A DNA stretch of 64,000 bases from Halichoerus grypus (lineage: Eukaryota > Chordata > Mammalia > Carnivora > Phocidae): the NCBI RefSeq assembly GCF_964656455.1, contig NC_135717.1, forward strand, positions 151,765,793-151,829,792, read 5' to 3'. Of the stretch, positions 13,711 to 25,400 are shown one piece after another (position 1 is the stretch's first letter; the number at the start of each line of letters is the position of its first letter). The position numbers were made by a program, and so were the translations under genes. The notes under the pieces were generated by a model. The model was given only the letters and a program-made list of their open reading frames with translations. It did no database searches and was not told where the DNA came from.

Positions 13711-13811
13711 TTGGGTTCTTTGAGGGTTTTGGGGTTTTGTGGGGGTTTTTTTGGTTTTGAGGGGTTTTGGGGGGGGTTGTTTTGTTTTTTGGTTTTTTGT
13801 GGGGTTTTTTT
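13711..13811 (+). repeat. G/T-rich low-complexity tract, quadruplex candidate
   Basis: About 100 bases of only G and T apart from three A: runs of 3 to 8 G separated by TTTT-type spacers, such as gggttttggggttttgtggggg. It lies about 340 bp upstream of the SINE-broken PLEKHG7 exon. Confidence 0.85.
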
Positions 13812-14152
13812 GCAATAAACTGAAAAGGGCTCATGAAATTCTGAAGCATAATTCAAAACAACATCGATCTGAATTTCTTCTCCTTTTAAACAAAAAGCAA
13901 TGTATGTATGCTGTGCAGCCCATTGCTTTGCATCCGGAGGAAATGGCATCTCAAAGTCACACAGAGAGAGGAAACTTATTTCTAACTTATATGTAAGTTC
14001 TGTGCTTTGAGTAGCTTGAGGAGCCACTAGCAAGAGGGATGCCAAGGGTCTGCAGTGGGAACCATGGTTTTGGAAATTGCCTGTTCTTGCTGTACTGCAA
14101 GTCAACTCACCGAGGTGGAAAGGTTTTGTTCTCTCTTTTCTCCCACGTACAG

Positions 14153-14514
14153 GATAAAACCTGGAATGAAGTCATGGAAACACATCAAAAACTTCCCACC
14201 GACCGATTAGACTGGAGAAAGCAGCAAGAGGCCGTGTGGGAACTCTTCACAAGTGAATGCACTTATTTCTTGGACCATTTATTAGTTCTTTTTTTTTTTT
14301 TTAAGATTTTATTTATTTATTTGACAGAGAGAGAGACACAGCGAGAGAGGGAACACAAGCAGGGGGAGTGGGAGAGGGAGAAGCAGGCTTCCTGCTGAGC
14401 AGGGAGCCCAATATGGGGCTCGATCCCAGGACCCCGGGATCATGACCTGAGCCAAAGGCAGACGCTTAACGACTGAGACACCCAGGCACCCCCCATTTAT
14501 TAGTTCTTAAGATG
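14153..14514 (+). pseudogene. PLEKHG7: PLEKHG7 DH exon 1, interrupted by a SINE
   Basis: The acceptor is cccacgtacag before 14153. The reading frame runs DKTWNEVMETHQ... to SECTYFLDHLLVL at 14290, the start of a DH domain (the WELFTSE helix). A SINE fills 14291-14492, and 14493-14508 repeats the 16 bases before it. The exon then finishes with the codons AAG ATG before a GTAATG donor at 14515. Removing the SINE and one duplicate leaves 144 bp, 48 whole codons, phase 0 at both ends, which joins cleanly to the next exon at 18864. As it stands, the frame runs into the SINE and stops at 14396-14398. The ATG at 14174 corresponds to the start of the short human isoform as I recall it. Confidence 0.88.
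14291..14492 (-). mobile_element. CAN SINE (SINEC), antisense, inside PLEKHG7 exon
   Basis: A poly-T stretch with aagattttatttattt lies at the left, and the complement of the SINE head (ccaggcacc) at the right, so the element lies on the - strand. It is flanked by perfect 16-bp direct repeats, 14275-14290 and 14493-14508 (ccatttattagttctt), the mark of L1-driven insertion. The head segment is complete. The T-rich stretch followed by ttgacag|agag on the + strand is a possible cryptic 3' splice site. Confidence 0.93.
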
Positions 14515-14928
14515 GTAATGCTGGCTTTCAGCTTTTTGGCAGATGGAAAATATTAATTTGACTCTGAGGACTCATTTTCTCCCACCGTTTTAAAAAAAAA
14601 AAAAAAAGGAAGTTGAGGGGAGGGTCCCTTCTTTCAGGGGATCTTAAGAAAATTGCACTTATTTATTTTTGTTTCTCTGTTGCTTGGTTGTCTCTTTGTT
14701 CTTTTTTTAGAACATGGCCTCTCAGGTTTGGGTAAGATCTTCTAAGTAAACTAGTCCAGCTCCCCATCTGATGTATGAATCGTCTTCTACCTTATCCTCA
14801 CCCCATGTTCACACACTACTAGGGGCAAGGAGTTCACAACCACCCTCAAAGCACCCGTCCCATCTTTGGTCAGCTCCCTCTTTTGGAGCTCTCATTCCCT
14901 CATGGACAATGCCAAGCGAATGCTTCTT

Positions 14929-15139
14929 TTTTTCTTTTTTTCTTTCTTTCTTTTTTTTAAAGATTTTGTTTATTTGACAGAAGGAGTATGAGCAGGGAGA
15001 GGGACAGGCAAAGGGAGAGGGAGAAGCAGGCTCCCCACTGAGCTGGGAGCCCCATGGGGAGCTCAATCCCAGGACCCCGGGATCATGACCTGAGCCAAAG
15101 GCAGACGCTTAACCGACTGAGCCACCCAGGTGCCCCACA
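14929..15139 (-). mobile_element. CAN SINE (SINEC)
   Basis: Poly-T/C run then aaagattttgtttatttgacag, ending ccacccaggtgcccc. Target duplication aatgcttctt at 14919-14928 and 15140-15149. Confidence 0.92.
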
Positions 15140-15539
15140 AATGCTTCTTAGCAGCCGTCAGGCCGTAGTCACAGATGTCTGGGGCAACCATTCACACGTC
15201 ATGCAGTGGGTTTGGATTACACAGCATATTCGTGATGTCTGCCGGGGAAGTGGCGCCCCTGAGGTGGTGCAGGGCTGCAGCCCTGATCGAGTGTAGTTCC
15301 AAGCAGAGAATTCCTTGCCAAAGAACCGCAGGGCAAAGAATGGGAAAGGAGCAGCTGCCTCCAAGACCGTAGGGAGGAGGAGCCTCATGGCCGCAAGGTT
15401 GCCTCTGCCCATAAGGCTTTTGAACTCTGGCTACTCTTACACAGGAAAAACACTGTGTTGGGAGACTTGGGTTCAAGCTCTGGATTTGCCTCTGACTTTG
15501 ACCTTGGGAAAGTCTAGTCCTCCATTTCCTAAACCAGAG

Positions 15540-15770
15540 TTTGGCAGACATTTCCATAAAAGTCCAGACAGTAAATATTTTAGGCTTTGCAGGCCATGTG
15601 GTCCTTATTGCAACTACTCAGCTCTTCTGCTGCAGTGCCAAAGAAGCTATAGATAATTTGTAAAAAAAAAAAAGAGAGAGAGAGAGAAATAATGTGGTGC
15701 ATTGGTATATTACAATAAAACATTATTTGGGTAGCAGGCCTGGTTGATCCCACAGGCTGTCATTTAACAA
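15540..15770. repeat. Old interspersed repeat, class unresolved
   Basis: agtaaatattttaggctttgcaggccatg and ttgcaactactcagctc are familiar from an ancient mammalian repeat whose name I am not sure of. It contains an A/GA-rich run at 15661-15690. Confidence 0.45.
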
Positions 15771-16225
15771 TCCCTGTGCTAAGCTATAAAAGAGGGATGA
15801 CAACACCATCTCTGGCTATCTCATAACATCTCAGCACTGCAATAATCAGATTCATTTTCTTTGAAATCTATCAGGTGCTATACACACGTCAGTTAATATC
15901 TTCTGTGAGTAATACTGATTGTGTCAGTCACAATGTTAAGTACTTTATCAGCAAAATTTAAACCACAAAGACACTCAGGAAATTGAGAATTAGAGATGAT
16001 ATGTATTAGGATACAGAAAACGAGTTTAAGTGACATAGGATTTTAGAAGCCCATGTGGCTGTTGAGTCCACAGATGGTAGAGAGTTCAAGGTTGGTTTGA
16101 TCAAAGGACTCAAAACCAAGGACAAAAATTTTTTTCCATCTTTTATCTATGGCTTCCATGGCATCAGCCTCATCCTATGGTGGGCTTCTGTTGTAGTCAC
16201 AGGATGGCTACTATCCTTGAGGCCA

Positions 16226-16248
16226 GAGAGAGAGAGAGAGAGAGAGAG
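16226..16248. repeat. (GA)n microsatellite
   Basis: About eleven GA units. Confidence 0.9.
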
Positions 16249-16930
16249 GACCTCTTCTCAGCATTCATAGCCAATGTCTTGATTTCATGCTGATGGCACT
16301 GGCGTCAGTCACATGCCCTCCCCTGAACCAACTACTCTGATAAGGAAGGAAAGTGCTAACTGGTTTAAGGCAATCAAAGCACATCCCTACGAGTAAGGAC
16401 ACCTTGATACATGGCACATGCAAGGCATGGGGAAGAGTAGATACTGAAGTGAAAAGCAGAAATGTTAGGGAAGGGAAGGACTGAAGCTGGGTGGTATCCA
16501 ACAGACGTTCACTATGGAGCACTAACCCCCTGGCCGATACTACCTTCCTTGCCCAGATAAACGGCATCAGAATTTTTTAATCCCACTGTAAGCTGTACAA
16601 GCTTTTCAAACTAGCATTTTCTGTTTTTTTAAAAAAGGCCAATTTGAGTTTATTTATTTTCAAATGTCCCAGTGTATGTATCTCCCTGTACACAATCAAT
16701 ACAAGTTTCCCAAAGTTACTTATATTTTTTAAATCAGCTGGTAAAATAAATATAGCAGAGGACTCGGTGTCTTTTTAAGTGGCCAAATTTTCTATAAAGT
16801 GAAAAATCTTATAGCAAAAATACTATTTCTTCTAAATTTTCCCAATTTATCTGTAGCAATGACTTCTATTTCTTACAATTATGTTTTTTAAATACTTGGA
16901 TATTGCCAGATTTCCAGACAACCAATACCA

Positions 16931-17742
16931 CAGGCATACCTCAGAGAGATTGCGGGTTCGGTTCCCGACCACCACAACAAAGTGAATATCGCAATAAAGC
17001 AAGTCAAATGAATTTTTTGGTTTCCCAGTGCCTATAAAAGTTATCTTTACACTATAGTATAGTCCATCAAGTGTGCAATAGCAGTACGTCTAAAAAACAA
17101 TGGTCATATCTTAATTGAAAATACTTTATTGCTGAAAAATGCTAACCACCATCTGAGCTTTCAGTATGTCAGAACCATTTTGCTGGCGGTGGGCCTTGCC
17201 TCAGTGTGGCTGGCTGCTGACTGACCAGGGTGGTGGGTGCTGAAGGTTGATGTGGCTGTGACAATTTCTTAAAATCAGACAACAATGAAGTTTGTCACAT
17301 CAGTTGATTCTTCCTTTCACTTGAACACTTAAAGGCCATTGTAAGATTATTAACTGGCTTAATTTCAATATTGTCTCAAGGAATAGGGAGGCCTGAGGAG
17401 AGGGAGAGAGAGATGGACAACAGCTGGTTAGTAGAGCAATCAGAACACAAATACAACATTTACAGTTAAGTTCACCATCTTATATGGGTGTGGTTTGTGG
17501 AACCCTATAACAGTTACAATAGTTAACATCAAAGATCATTGATCACAGATCACCATAACAAATAAATAATAATGAAAAAATTTAAAGGATGAGAATTGTG
17601 AAAATGTGACACAGAGACATGAAGTGAGTCAATGCTGTTGGAAAATGGCACCAATGGGCTTGCTTCGACACAGGGTTGCCACAAGCCTTCAATTTGTAAA
17701 ATCTGGTATATCTGTGAAGTGCAAGAAAATCAGGGATGCCTG
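16931..17742. mobile_element. Tigger1-like DNA transposon, internally deleted
   Basis: Begins caggcatacctcagagag and ends with the inverted form gggatgcctg followed by TA, the terminal repeats of a mariner/pogo-type Tigger element. Internal blocks (gcgggttcggttcccgacc, cacagatcaccataac) match Tigger1 as I know it. At about 0.8 kb against the usual 2.4 kb, the transposase centre is missing. Confidence 0.85.
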
Positions 17743-17767
17743 TACATGGGACTTGGGGAAGCTCTAA

Positions 17768-18098
17768 GTCAGAGGTTCTCTTAGTGGGATCCCTAGGCCA
17801 GCAACATCAGAATCACTTGGGAACTTATTACAAATGCATATTTGCAGGGCATCTCGGTGGCTCAGCGAGTTAAGCATTCAACTCTTCATCTCAGCTCAGG
17901 TCTTTATCTTGGGTCATGAGTTCAAGCCCTGCACTGGGCTCCACACTGGGCGTGGAGCCTACTTAAAAAAAGAAAAGAAAAGTAAAAAGAATATTCTCAG
18001 ACCCCATCAGAGACCTATGAGTCAGAAATTTGGGGAGTTGGCACTAATCTCTGATTTAACAAGGTCTCTAGGTGGTTCTGATGCAAGTTCTAGAAACA
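17768..18098. mobile_element. MER5A-like hAT remnant split by a SINE
   Basis: Left part agaggttctcttagtgggatc...atcagaatcacttggg and right part caaggtctctaggtggttctgatg belong to one MER5A-like element; the SINE at 17847-17986 sits between. Confidence 0.6.
17847..17986 (+). mobile_element. Older SINEC copy
   Basis: Head gggcatctcggtggctcagc, tRNA-like body, then an A-rich tail (aaaagaaaagaaaag). Shorter and more diverged than the other SINEs. Confidence 0.8.
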
Positions 18099-18863
18099 TT
18101 CATTGCATTAACATATGGAAGTGGAAACTGGAGAAGATTGATGGTCTAAAGTCCAGCTTTTTCACACTAAACTCCTTGAAATAATTGGTCCCTTTGAATG
18201 CTTTATTGTATTTCTACAAAATAAGCCTGTTTCAATAAACTGATCTCTAGTTTATAGAATGAGGGCAGGTTATCTGTGACAATTATAATTCCTTCTTGAC
18301 TTGCTGCAGTTTTCCTGTTGTATAAAAGCATCAGATCAAGTAATAAAAACATAAAGACTCCCTTAATGTTTCATCAATATTTAATGCCTTTACCCAAATC
18401 TAAACATCTTCCCAGTTATCAGGTATTAACTCATTAGTTGTCTATTTTTAGTTTCCTGAATGTACAAGATATTTGGGTCTTTTGCAGAGGAAGGAATAAA
18501 TGAGAACTCAGTATGAATGTTGTTTTGGTCTCAAGTTAGTGCCATTGGCAGGAAGAGAACCTTTGAGATTTCTTTGGCCCCGGGAAGCCGAGAAAGCCCA
18601 TCTGAACAGATTATGTCCAACAGGAATGTTGTGAGGGCTCACAATAGCAAGCAATAGCAACTTTGTACAGAACGGCTCATTTCCCATATGTCCTATGGGG
18701 CCTAAATGTCATCATTTTGTATTTAGAAAAATTCTTAAACCTTGAAAATACTGATTTCTACATTGTCTTGTAAAGTTATACTCAGGAGGTTGATGTTTAA
18801 TGTTCTTGCAAAGGGCAAGTTTCAAAATTGGAAAATAGAAGGTAATGTGCATTTTTTGAAAAG

Positions 18864-18959
18864 ATCTTCATGAATACATTAAAATATCTACAAACTCATG
18901 AATATCTCCTGGATGTGGATGTATGGAGACTTTTTGCAAACCTAGAGGAGTTGAGCCAG
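18864..18959 (+). pseudogene. PLEKHG7: PLEKHG7 DH exon 2
   Basis: A 96-bp segment in phase 0 at both ends encodes 32 residues, IFMNTLKYLQTHEYLL through WRLFANLEELSQ. The LFxNLEEL motif is typical of the second DH helix block. The donor is cag|gtgagt at 18960. The acceptor is a weak tttttgaaaag; the frame closes just upstream at 18843, which limits other choices. It is intact by itself and continues the frame of the SINE-broken exon before it. Confidence 0.85.
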
Positions 18960-19207
18960 GTGAGTCATAGTGGGAAGATTCCAGTAGCCGTGTTTTCAAG
19001 TTCACCAGAGGATCATAAAATGTATGCTTATTCTATTCTTGTGGCTTGTGTTCTATATTCCCTTCCCATATAATCTTATGATCAGGAGTTTGGGTTAATA
19101 AGCAGGAAATCTAAATGTCCATTGACATCTTTCCGATAGTTTGCAGATATTAGTGGGCCTTCGGTAGCATTTTCCGTCTCGCTATGGCCATTTAAGAAGT
19201 AAACATA

Positions 19208-19315
19208 GTGTTTGCTTCAGTAGCACACATACTAAAACTAGAACCATACAGAGAAGATTAGCATGACCCCTGCACAAAGATGATGCATAAATTTGTGACG
19301 CATTCCATATTTTTT
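19208..19315 (+). pseudogene. U6 snRNA pseudogene
   Basis: About 105 bases match U6 along its length: tttgcttcagtagcacacat, then acagagaagattagcatg and attccatatttttt. The ACAGAGA box is kept, but several substitutions (for example gtttgcttcagtag in the 5' stem) mark a retrocopy. It lies in the intron between PLEKHG7 exons at 18959 and 19793. No clear upstream Pol III elements were seen. Confidence 0.88.
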
Positions 19316-19792
19316 CTACAATACAAGCTCTGGAACATCTAGAATCTACTCAGGAACCCTTCTGGTTCACTTCTGTATCCAGAAGACCTAAAACAATGCC
19401 TGGTGTCTGGGAGGACTCAATAAGCAGTTTGGAATATATGAATTTCCTCAATAAATAAGGCTGAATACAAATAAAAGTTAAACACATTCTTAAGATCTCC
19501 ATCATCTTCATAAATATTTATTTTCATATAAATGTCCTTTTCTCACATATATTCAAAATAAATAATATCTTCCTTCTAAAAAGGAAGAGAGATGCCAACA
19601 AGAATTTATTTACAAGACATACTTATAAGAAAATATATATTGGAGAGTGGAGAAAAAGAAGTCTTTGAATTTTGCCAGGAGATAAGTTCAAAATGGAAAA
19701 CATCTGTAAGAGCAATATTCGAAGGTCATCAATTTTTGATTCCTTACCCCTGGAAGGGTACCTACTCTTGTTTTCTTTCTTCCTGGCCCTAG

Positions 19793-19894
19793 ACAAGCTT
19801 TGGTTTTGTGAACAGTTTTTCTAGCATCATCAAGGACTATGCCAAGCCTACGGAGACCTCACTGCCGATGGATATCATTTCTGAGTTCACAAAG
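19793..19894 (+). pseudogene. PLEKHG7: PLEKHG7 DH exon 3 with lost splice donor
   Basis: After the acceptor ttcctggccctag, 34 codons read TSFGFVNSFSSIIKDY through SLPMDIISEFTK. Resemblance to the human protein as I remember it ends exactly at the TK pair, so the exon should end at 19894. The next bases are CTAAAA instead of a GT donor; a single G to C change from GTAAAA would explain this. Without splicing, the frame continues and stops at 19972-19974. The next human exon (about 39 residues, phase 0) was not found before 28198. Confidence 0.75.
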
Positions 19895-21014
19895 CTAAAA
19901 TCCTTCTGGGACGACCCAGCTCCGGGCAATAAATTCACCCACCTCCCAGGAGAGTTGCTTACGTCTACTTGATTTAGTGCGCATGCGCTACTGTGCTTGA
20001 GACGGTTCCATGAGCACCCTCCCACGAAGGAGACATCCTTTCCTCTGCCAGTCAGCATTTTCCAGAATAACTTGCTGCTTCTGTTTGCCACTGTCACCTC
20101 TCCTGTGTGGGTTTTATGAACACAAAATTCTGCATGCATGGAAACACCATTTCCAAGTCTGTTTTTAAAAATTACTTCAACTTAAAGCAATATTCATGGC
20201 AACGGTTTGTGAGGCTAATTACACGGTTCAGTTATTCTTCTAACAAAGTGCCAGGTTCTAGAAAGGAACAAAATAAACCTTCACATTGATCAACACCCTT
20301 AATAAGACTTCTGTATGGAGGAGAAGAAGAGAGGAAAACCTACACCTCTGGTATGATAAATACTATTTATTTCCTGAATAAATATTTAGACCTCCTCCCC
20401 CATTTTTTTACTTTGACCTTTTACTCCCAATCCCTATCCTTATGGAGCAAGATTTTAATTTTTACAAGCCATTCAAAAGAAAAAACAAACAAACCATAGA
20501 TGGAAATGTATTGAGCACTTACTAAGTGCTTCGGTGTAGGGCTGAAAGCCTGTGCACGCGAATCTGCAAAGTTACACACAATCTCTCGTTTGGGGGAGTT
20601 TTCAGTCCAGTGGGGAAGAAATTGATCCAATAATGATGTTAATGATATAATCAAATTGAGATAAATACTGGAGAGAAAGGAACAGAGTTATTATGAAAGA
20701 GCTTCAAGATTGGGGCAGATGGCGAGGTAGTTACAGATAGGACATTCTTTGGGAGGCAATGACGCTTGCGGTGAGAGATGAAGCAGTATTTAATAAGGTG
20801 AGACAAGCATGAAATTAGGTGAGAGTAAGGAGATCTTTGGTAAACTTTGAAAACAGATTTGAATAAGAAATGCTTTGAAAAACAAGGGAAAGAATGTAGT
20901 GTGTTGGGAATTAGATAAAAATCTCAGGATCTCTCAATCCTTCAGAACATGTTTAAATTCAGTTTTTAGTAGATAGTCTGGAGAAATATCAACTTCTCAT
21001 CAAAACACCTAAGT

Positions 21015-21360
21015 TGTATTTGTCTGCTCAGGCTGCTGTAACAAAATATCACAGAGTGGGCAGGTCTTAAACAACAGAAATGTATTTCTCATAGTTCCAA
21101 AAGGTGGAAGTCTGAGATTAGTGTTCCAGCATGGTCAGGAGAGAGTCCTTTTCTAGATCACCGATTTCCCATTGTATCCTCACATGGCTGAAGGAACCAG
21201 AGATCTCTCTGGAACATCTTTTATAAAGGCACTGATCCCATTTACAAGGGCTCCACCCTCATGACCTAGTCTCCTAAGGGCCCACCTCCGAATACCGTCA
21301 CATTAAGGGTTAGTATTTAACATATGAACTTGAGGGGACACAAATATTCAGACCACAGCA
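21015..21360 (+). mobile_element. MLT1-type LTR (ERVL-MaLR)
   Basis: ggctgctgtaacaaaatatcacagag, acaacagaaatgtatttctcatag, end block catatgaacttgaggggacac...ccacagca. Solitary, non-coding. Confidence 0.8.
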
Positions 21361-22654
21361 TAAGATCACTTGCAGCCTACTAAAGCATGAGACATTAACA
21401 GACTCTTTACTCAAAATCTGTAATATAGCCCACATGGGAATGCTTCATATTATGTTACAAATGGGCAAAGATGGGTTGTAAAAGCTTTTCCTAAATTTAA
21501 GTGGTCCTATATCAATCAGGTTAAATTCATTTTTGTACCCAGTAACAACCCCCAAATTTCAGTGGCTTGGTGTCCCTGCTCTGGGACCCATGCTGAGGGA
21601 GCAGCCACCCCCTGGAATGTTACCAGTCTTCATGGCAAAGACAGAAGAGACTAGGGCAGAACACTCACTGACTCTTCAGGTTTCTGCCTAAAGCAACCCC
21701 TGGCGTGGCTGTTCACACTTCAAAGGTCAAAGAAAGTCACATGGCCAAACTCACCGTCAGTAGAGTGGGGACCTATAATCCTCCCCCAGGAGGGGAACTG
21801 GATGAACAGGAACACCATGGCACCTCACAAGAAGCTCCCTGGGGGAAGACTGGGGCATTTGTTAATCACACATGAGCCATCTCCGTGAGTCACTGAGAAG
21901 GAAAAGGAGGCTTGGAGAGGTCAGATAATTGACCAAGGTCACCGAGCTAACGTGTTATGGAACTGGATTTCTAAGCCTGACTCTTCAAGGTCTCAACACT
22001 AGCCTCTTGGTCATTGCATTTGTCAAGCATCTCCGTGCCCTCTGCTATCTCCAGGTCTTTCCTGCCCAGAGATCAAAGCCCCCTGCTTACTTCTTGCTGA
22101 AGCCAAAACTTGACCTTTCTCCCCATCGCATCTTGTCCTCGTCTTGTCCTCTGAGGTCCTACCACAAAATAGTTTTCTGGGCTTTTGTTATCTCTGTCTT
22201 CACTACTGTCACTTCCTTTAGTGGCTTTTTAGGCTGTATCTGCTTTCTCAGCACACCGTAGTTGTCCTGTTAGCAGGAAGCATGTGTGCCTGCCTTCTCT
22301 CGTTCCATCACATTATGACAATATTGGAAATCCCTTGGTGGGACCCATTACTCATTATTTTAATCAATAAATCTATCAAGGGGCACTTAGGTTTAGCAAC
22401 ATGGTAGGTGCTATGGAATCCTGAAAAGAGTATCTCCCAGTAAGGAGGCAGAAGCACTGGCGACGAGAGAAGAGTAACTCTCTCCTAAGAACTGCTTTCC
22501 TGAGTCGGTGGCACGTTGTGTGTGTGTGCTCAGTTCGACCCTTACATATGTGAATGTATGAGTACGGATTGGCCATCTGCCTTATTCGAAAATAAACTTG
22601 AGATGGCTTACACATGTGAAGTCATTGTAGCAGGTTTAAGACCAAATTAAAGTT

Positions 22655-22827
22655 CTACAAGATTAAAGTAACAACATTTTAACTCTTCATCAGATTTTCT
22701 ACAAGAACACTGAGGCGCCCCCAAATTTAACACTGTATTTTTAGAAGCCAGCAGGAGAATTAAGTTTATGGATAATTTGGAGGACTATCTGATGAAGAGT
22801 TAAATGTTATTACTTCACTCATGTACT
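22655..22827. repeat. Imperfect inverted repeat, ~40-bp arms, ~93-bp loop
   Basis: Left arm 22655-22694 contains ttttaactcttcatcaga; right arm 22788-22827 contains tctgatgaagagttaaa. The inner 17 bases pair perfectly and the outer parts with mismatches. Could be a small DNA transposon or a conserved hairpin. Confidence 0.75.
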
Positions 22828-24234
22828 ACCGACGCCAGCTTCACATCAACCAACATGAGCACCGAAATCCAAGGACGATGCTTGAGATCAGGACCCATGC
22901 AGGGTGTGTAGGTCTCAGTAAAGCATAAACAGAAATAAAAGGTGAATTAAACTAAGATGTCCTAAGTAGAATTTTCTTTAAGTATGAGGGGCGGGGGGGT
23001 TGGTTTATTGAGGAGTTACCTATTTACGGTGGGAATATCATTTTTGTGTAAAAAATGTTCATCGTGAAGATGACCTGTTTCCATCCACATGATCACAGCT
23101 CCTGCCTGATAATGGTGACTTTCAGTTTTCAGTGTCCGAGCTCACGGTAAAGCTGATGAGAAAGAGAAGTGTCCGCTGCACATTTAGGAATTTTAAGTGG
23201 TGCACATGTGGAAACATTAGTGCATCTTTCCTGAAATTTGGGTAAGGCTTAAAAATGCTTGATTTGTTCATTGGTTTGTTTGTGGAAGAAATTGGCACAC
23301 TGCAAGGAAAAAATAGAACAAGAACTGAGGCTTTGTGACCAGAAGTTTGGCTTTTGTAGGATTTGGTCCCAGGAAAATACTATTGCACAAAAGCCTGGAG
23401 CCCCATTTACACTGTAGTCTATGGGAATGGCCGCCCCCAGAGCACATCATGGAGCACAGAGTAAATGCTGCTCCTGGAGTTGGACAACATGGTGACTATG
23501 GGTCCCAAAGCATCAGAACCACAGGGAATTTCTGCTGGGGCACTTAAGCATTTGCTAATTAGAGAAACTGGAAAGAATTTTCCCTGACTTCCCTAGTTCC
23601 TTTGACTCCCACCCCCAACTTTTGATATTTCTTTAGCCTGAACTGTACCTTTTCAGCATCATGCCAGAGCCCTTCTGTAGGATCCAGAGAAAATGGCCCC
23701 AGCCTTTCCAGAAAACCAGCTCTTCCCTGCAGCTGCAAGAAACCCCTGCCAGAACATCACCTCAGAGGCATGGGAGGGAAGGCTGCCAGAGTTCCCAAAC
23801 ACTTCACCGTGATTCAGCATGCCTTTGCCGTGGCCCGGAGGTGCCAGAAGGCCTGGGTGTGGCGGGGTCAAGAAAAGAGGAATGATCTTTGGGAAGAGAC
23901 TTGGCTCCATTTTTATAGCTTCAGCCTTTCAGCCTGTTTAATTTGCTACTCAAACTGAAAGTTCATTAGATTTCCAAACGAATGAGTAATGCTGTTGCAA
24001 AAGTTTTCCCTGGAAGCTGAGGGATTGGACTCCTGGCTAGGCCCCCAAACTGGGGAGGCTCTAGGTCCATTGCTCTCCCTTCCAAGCTAAGGCAGAGATT
24101 AATTTAAACCAAGCTCAGCCACTCCTTTCAAGTAACTGTGGAAAACCCCATATCAGTTGGTTTGCATTTACCTGTGAAATATGTATAGCCCCGGAGATAT
24201 TTAGGGAAAAGGACTAGGGGGTGCCATGTTGTAA

Positions 24235-24420
24235 TGATAACATATAATACTTTTACAATGCATAATGCTTTACCAGCCACTTGCTCAAACATCTCTTTTA
24301 CTCCTCAGCACCAAACTATGAAGGTAATTACATTGTCCCCATATGTCCCTGAGGCTCAGAAAGATTATGTGACTTTACAAGGTCACATGGCCAGTAGGTG
24401 GCCAAAAAGAACCTGGATAG
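24235..24420 (+). repeat. MIR-like SINE
   Basis: Contains ctgaggctcagaaagattatgtgac and aggtcacatggccagtagg, typical MIR core. Confidence 0.6.
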
Positions 24421-24615
24421 AGGTCTTCAGGAAACAAACAAACAAACAAAAATCCAATGCTCTTCATACCAGAACTATTTCTAAGTCTTCAGGGCAATTT
24501 CCCGTTGCTGGGGAGCTGTTAGTATCATGAGACAAAGTTGAGGAATCGGGGGAGGCTCTGGAGGAATGGAAGGTGCACCTGCCCTCCACAGCCCCATAGT
24601 ACAGAACAAAAGCAT

Positions 24616-24757
24616 CATCACTGATAGTTAATAATAATATTATTAATATATACAATAAATATAATGATTATAAATGTAATGCTTATAACATGTAATAATT
24701 ATAATACATAATAATAATTATAATACATAATAATAATACATAATCGTAATAATAAAG
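24616..24757. repeat. (TAA)n-type AT-rich tract
   Basis: Repeated taataat and ataataatta units over about 140 bases. Confidence 0.85.
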
Positions 24758-25224
24758 GTGAAAAGGTGATTCCTTCTCTAGCCCTGGCGATGGCCACGCA
24801 CTGTGCTGCCTGCTGGTCATCTATGATCTCTTTGTTTTTACAATCCCCCTGTGAGATCTGACATGATCCTCATTTTTCAGGAGCTTAGACAAATGAGGCA
24901 ACTTGCTGGAAGATACGGTCATTCAGGGCAGACACAGTCCTGTCTGGAGCTGACGTGCATTCTCCTACTCTGTTCTGATCTAAACAGCGTGGCTGGAGAA
25001 CTGAAATCTGGGTCATGCTATGGGCTGCCTGGACCTGGGGGATGAAGGCAGTGGGATGAATTTACCCTCCGTACAACGTGGGGCTGCATGTTGTGGTGGC
25101 AAACACTGATGGGAGTCCGTCAGTGCTCCTAGTTAGGAAGAGACAGAGAAAGAGGCTGGGAACTTCATGCGATGTCTGTTTGTGTGTTTCAACTAAACAA
25201 AGGCTAAGGGCTCTACCTACCATA

Positions 25225-25400
25225 GACTGAGTGTTCGAGAAACGCCAGATGTTATTCTGAGCACTTTGTGCAGATTAGCTCATCAAAACCCCTCAGCAAC
25301 CTGACAAGATAGTCGCTCTTGTTCTCCGCATTTCACAGATGAGGTTTAGGGAGCTTACGTAAATTTCCCAAGATTCCACAGACGTTGGCTGCCCAGCCCA
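25225..25400 (+). repeat. MIR-like SINE
   Basis: Contains gagcactttgtgcagattagctcat and cgcatttcacagatgaggtttagg. Confidence 0.6.

Noticed and set aside
13577..14105. Two - strand frames with K/P-rich repeats (such as PPKTPQNQKN)
   Set aside because: They are translations of the G/T low-complexity tract.
19208..19315. A working U6 snRNA gene
   Set aside because: It carries several substitutions against U6 and lacks evident upstream Pol III elements, so it was called a pseudogene.
20775..20803. Possible remnant of the missing DH exon (gcggtgagagatgaagcag then a gtgaga donor)
   Set aside because: Only a few codons look similar, there is no match in the upstream part, and the length differs; probably coincidence.
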